Shown one piece after another: positions 62,030 through 64,000 of a stretch of DNA of 64,000 bases. How positions within the stretch are numbered: position 1 is the first letter of the stretch; every line of letters begins with the position of its first letter. The DNA is from GCA-2748575 sp965222725. Its GTDB lineage: Bacteria > Pseudomonadota > Gammaproteobacteria > Pseudomonadales > Ketobacteraceae. The stretch is from positions 1,116,001 through 1,180,000 of the forward strand of contig OZ244969.1 of NCBI GenBank assembly GCA_965222725.1. Reading direction: 5' to 3'. The position numbers were made by a program, and so were the translations under genes. The notes beneath the pieces are model-generated. The model was not told the DNA's origin and did not search any database. It was given only the letters and a program-made list of their open reading frames with translations.

Positions 62030-62902
62030 ATGCACAAGATCGCAGACTTTACCCCCTATGAACTGGAACGTTTTAAAGAAGTGCAGGCTCTGGCCTATGA
62101 CTGTGTACAGGCCGTGGAACAACAGCTGGAAGAAGGCATGACCGAAAAAGAAGCCGCCCGCCTGATCAAAGTCTGGCTGGATGAGCGGGGCGTGGACAGC
62201 TACCTGCACAAACCCTTTGCCTGGTTTGGTGATCGTTCCGCCTTTACCGGATTCTGGTCGGACTTTCATTTTTTCCCTACCGATCGCAGGCTGGAAAAAA
62301 GCATGCCGGTGATTCTGGATGTGGCACCCACCGTGGGTGGTTACACCGCCGATATCGGTTACAGCTTTGCTTTTGGTGAGACGCTGCCGGAACTGAATCA
62401 TATGCAGCGCATGTTGATTGAAATCCGCGATTATATTCTGCAGGCCACCCTGGCGGAAAAAAACTTTAGCGAGGTTTATCGTGGCGTGGACCAGCTGATC
62501 GCCGAAGCGGGCTTTCGTAATGCCCATCAGGTGTATCCGCGACGGGTGCTGGGGCATCGTGTCACCAAAACACATACTACCTTTTACGATAACGTGACAC
62601 TATTTGGTTTCAGTGCCCGGCAACTGCAATGGTTGGTGCCCGGTGTATTAAAAGGCCTGACACGGCAGCCATCGCCCCTGTGGAATGATCTGAAGGAATC
62701 CGATCATCCACCTTTGCCAGGCACCTGGGCTATTGAGCCGCACCTGGCCAGCCGCGATGGCCGCATGGGTGCCAAGTGGGAGGAGATTCTGGTGATTACG
62801 GACAGCAATGCCTGGTGGCTGGATGACAGCGTGCCCCATGTTACGCGCATGCCGAAAGAAACCCTGCAAAAGCATTCCAAGCTCAAGTTTGTGGCGGCCT
62901 GA
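62030..62902 (+). CDS. M24 family (creatinase/aminopeptidase fold) metallopeptidase
   Basis: This 290-residue protein shows the M24 pita-bread ligands: VILDVAPTVGGYTADIGYSF (both Asp), RVLGHRVTKTHTTF (His), WAIEPHLA (Glu) and KWEEILVITDSN (Glu). The N-terminal segment (ELERFKEVQALAYDCVQAVEQQLEEGMTEKEAARLIKVWLDERG) is the usual helical lead-in of the catalytic domain. It may be an aminopeptidase or a non-peptidic C-N hydrolase. AGGAG precedes the ATG, 16 bp after the previous gene, consistent with one operon. Confidence 0.88.
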   Translation: MHKIADFTPYELERFKEVQALAYDCVQAVEQQLEEGMTEKEAARLIKVWLDERGVDSYLHKPFAWFGDRSAFTGFWSDFHFFPTDRRLEKSMPVILDVAPTVGGYTADIGYSFAFGETLPELNHMQRMLIEIRDYILQATLAEKNFSEVYRGVDQLIAEAGFRNAHQVYPRRVLGHRVTKTHTTFYDNVTLFGFSARQLQWLVPGVLKGLTRQPSPLWNDLKESDHPPLPGTWAIEPHLASRDGRMGAKWEEILVITDSNAWWLDDSVPHVTRMPKETLQKHSKLKFVAA

Positions 62903-62912
62903 GGGAAACCTG

Positions 62913-63857
62913 ATGCGACAGAATAAACACAAACAAACTCATCAACAACAAAGCCTGACCGTTGCCAGCCAGGATGTGGAGCTGGCGGTAAGTTATTACC
63001 CCAATGACAACAAACCCACGCTGCTGTTTTTACACGGCTTTCCTGACTGCCAGAAAACCTGGGATCATCAGATCGCCGGGCTGCAAAAAGATTACGCCAT
63101 TATCACCTTTGATATGCGGGGCGTGGGTCAATCCACCTGGTCCGGCCAGCGGAACAGCTACACCATGGCCCGCCTGCTGGAAGATATTGAAGCCGTGATT
63201 CAGGCCGTGCTGGGGCCGGATGGCCAGGTTCATCTGGTCGCCCATGACTGGGGTTCGGTGATTGGCTGGTCTTTTATCTGCGACCCCTATTACAGTCGCC
63301 GGGTGTTGTCTTACACCAGCATGTCGGGGCCTCATCTGGGGCTGATGCTGGACTGGGTCAGGCGCAATCTGGTGAGTGGCAATCCATGGCGCATTGCCCG
63401 GGCACTGAAACAGGGGGCATTTTCCTGGTATGTGTATTTGTTCAATGTGCCGCTGTTGCCGGAATGGCTGTTCCGTTCCTTCGGAAAAACCATCTGGAAA
63501 ACGGCGCTGCAAACCAACGGGGTAGCGGCGGATGATGAATACCTGGACCAGTCCCCGCAACAGGTAACCGGTATCTGTGTGAATGCGGTGAACCTGTATC
63601 GCCAGAATCCCTGGAGCCCGCCTCCGGTGCCTGCCAAAAACAGTATTCAGGTACCGGTGCAGCTGCTGATTCCCAACGAGGACAAGTTTATCTCGGATCA
63701 GCTGTTCGAGTTTTATGATGACTATGTGGCGGAGTTGTACCGGCATCCGATTCAGGGAAAACACTGGGCCCATCACAGTCATCGCAATATTTTCAATGAG
63801 CGGGTGGATACTTTTGTGCAATCCATCGAAGCCAACCAACACACCAGAGCGGCCTGA
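62913..63857 (+). CDS. Alpha/beta hydrolase, epoxide hydrolase/dehalogenase-like
   Basis: The product is 314 residues from MRQNKHKQTHQQQ. A longer frame overlaps the previous gene and was rejected because GAGG lies just upstream of this ATG. The oxyanion motif is FLHGFPDCQKTWD, and the nucleophile elbow is VAHDWGSVIGW, with Asp in place of Ser. That replacement is typical of epoxide hydrolases and haloalkane dehalogenases. The His is likely in GKHWAHHSHRN. A helical cap lies between. The start is 11 bp after the M24 gene. The substrate is unknown. Confidence 0.9.
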   Translation: MRQNKHKQTHQQQSLTVASQDVELAVSYYPNDNKPTLLFLHGFPDCQKTWDHQIAGLQKDYAIITFDMRGVGQSTWSGQRNSYTMARLLEDIEAVIQAVLGPDGQVHLVAHDWGSVIGWSFICDPYYSRRVLSYTSMSGPHLGLMLDWVRRNLVSGNPWRIARALKQGAFSWYVYLFNVPLLPEWLFRSFGKTIWKTALQTNGVAADDEYLDQSPQQVTGICVNAVNLYRQNPWSPPPVPAKNSIQVPVQLLIPNEDKFISDQLFEFYDDYVAELYRHPIQGKHWAHHSHRNIFNERVDTFVQSIEANQHTRAA

Positions 63858-63859
63858 GT

Positions 63860-64000
63860 ATGACGTCAAAACAGACACAACAACAAACACAACAACAAAC
63901 CCAGGGAAAAAAGGTGGTGCTGATTACCGGTGCAGGCAGCGGTATTGGCCAGCAGACGGCTAAAGTCTTTGCCGGGCAGGGTGCGCATCTGATTCTGACC
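63860..64000 (+). CDS. Short-chain dehydrogenase/reductase, N-terminal part (runs off window)
   Basis: Only 47 codons are present. After a Gln-rich leader (SKQTQQQTQQQTQGKK, encoded by a caacaa-type repeat) comes the SDR cofactor motif VVLITGAGSGIGQQTAKVF. The ATG is two bases after the previous stop codon, so it belongs to the same operon. Cofactor preference and substrate cannot be judged from this fragment. Confidence 0.85.
   Translation, partial: MTSKQTQQQTQQQTQGKKVVLITGAGSGIGQQTAKVFAGQGAHLILT

Overview
The window reads as chromosomal DNA of a gammaproteobacterium close to the Pseudomonadales or Oceanospirillales (an Alcanivorax-, Ketobacter- or Marinobacter-like marine bacterium is plausible; the genus cannot be fixed from sequence alone). 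Two blocks match known Pseudomonas gene orders. One is trkA-rsmB-fmt-def / lysM protein-dprA-tsaC-hemF-aroE (6.9-21.1 kb). The other is the znu locus, DUF2782 protein, polA, engB, cytochromes c5 and c4, dsbA, an EEP-family phosphatase and a GGDEF protein (42-59 kb). Coding density is high. No tRNA, rRNA, IS element, phage gene or CRISPR array was seen.

Layout. 0-4.2 kb: the end of an alpha-E protein, a transglutaminase-like protein, an SCP2-like protein with an iron-type alcohol dehydrogenase, and a DUF4136 lipoprotein. 4.2-6.9 kb: an orphan YD/RHS-repeat protein without the RHS core. 6.9-12.7 kb (minus strand): def-fmt-rsmB-trkA-trkH. 13.0-21.1 kb (plus strand): LysM protein, a large LRR-plus-RTX lipoprotein with four 534-bp tandem repeats wedged into an otherwise conserved block, then dprA, tsaC, hemF and aroE. 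21.1-31.0 kb: a divergent membrane-stress cluster. 31.1-40.5 kb: a zinc-ribbon/rhomboid group, prlC, a short-chain dehydrogenase, membrane and GIY-YIG proteins, an SGNH hydrolase, and a secreted propeller-like protein facing an AraC regulator. 40.7-46.2 kb: a TSP3 lipoprotein, another lipoprotein, znuBC and znuA. 46.4-59.9 kb: an HSL-type hydrolase, panP, polA, a PEP-CTERM protein, an sRNA candidate, engB, cytochromes, dsbA and signalling proteins. 59.9-64 kb: an AraC regulator facing a run of hydrolase and dehydrogenase genes that leaves the window.

Two places stand out. The first is the divergon at 21.1-31.0 kb. On the minus strand it encodes an NfeD/OB-fold membrane protein, a flotillin-like SPFH protein, a 1765-residue AAA+ protein of the 'DNA repair ATPase' (DUF3686) type and a small secreted protein. 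On the plus strand it encodes a YjfI (DUF2170) protein and a PspA/IM30 (ESCRT-III-like) protein. The 190-bp promoter region between the arms holds four copies of the palindrome GACAT-N3-ATGTC. Each arm has a TTGACA-N17 promoter with one copy on the -35 and one copy just after the -10, so both arms appear to be under one repressor that is not encoded nearby.

The second is the polA-engB interval. A sigma-E/AlgU-type promoter (GAACTT-N17-TCATA) precedes about 125 nt with three consecutive hairpins and a T-run. This is the position of Spot 42 in E. coli and of the sigma-22-dependent sRNA ErsA in Pseudomonas, so an ErsA-like regulatory RNA is likely.
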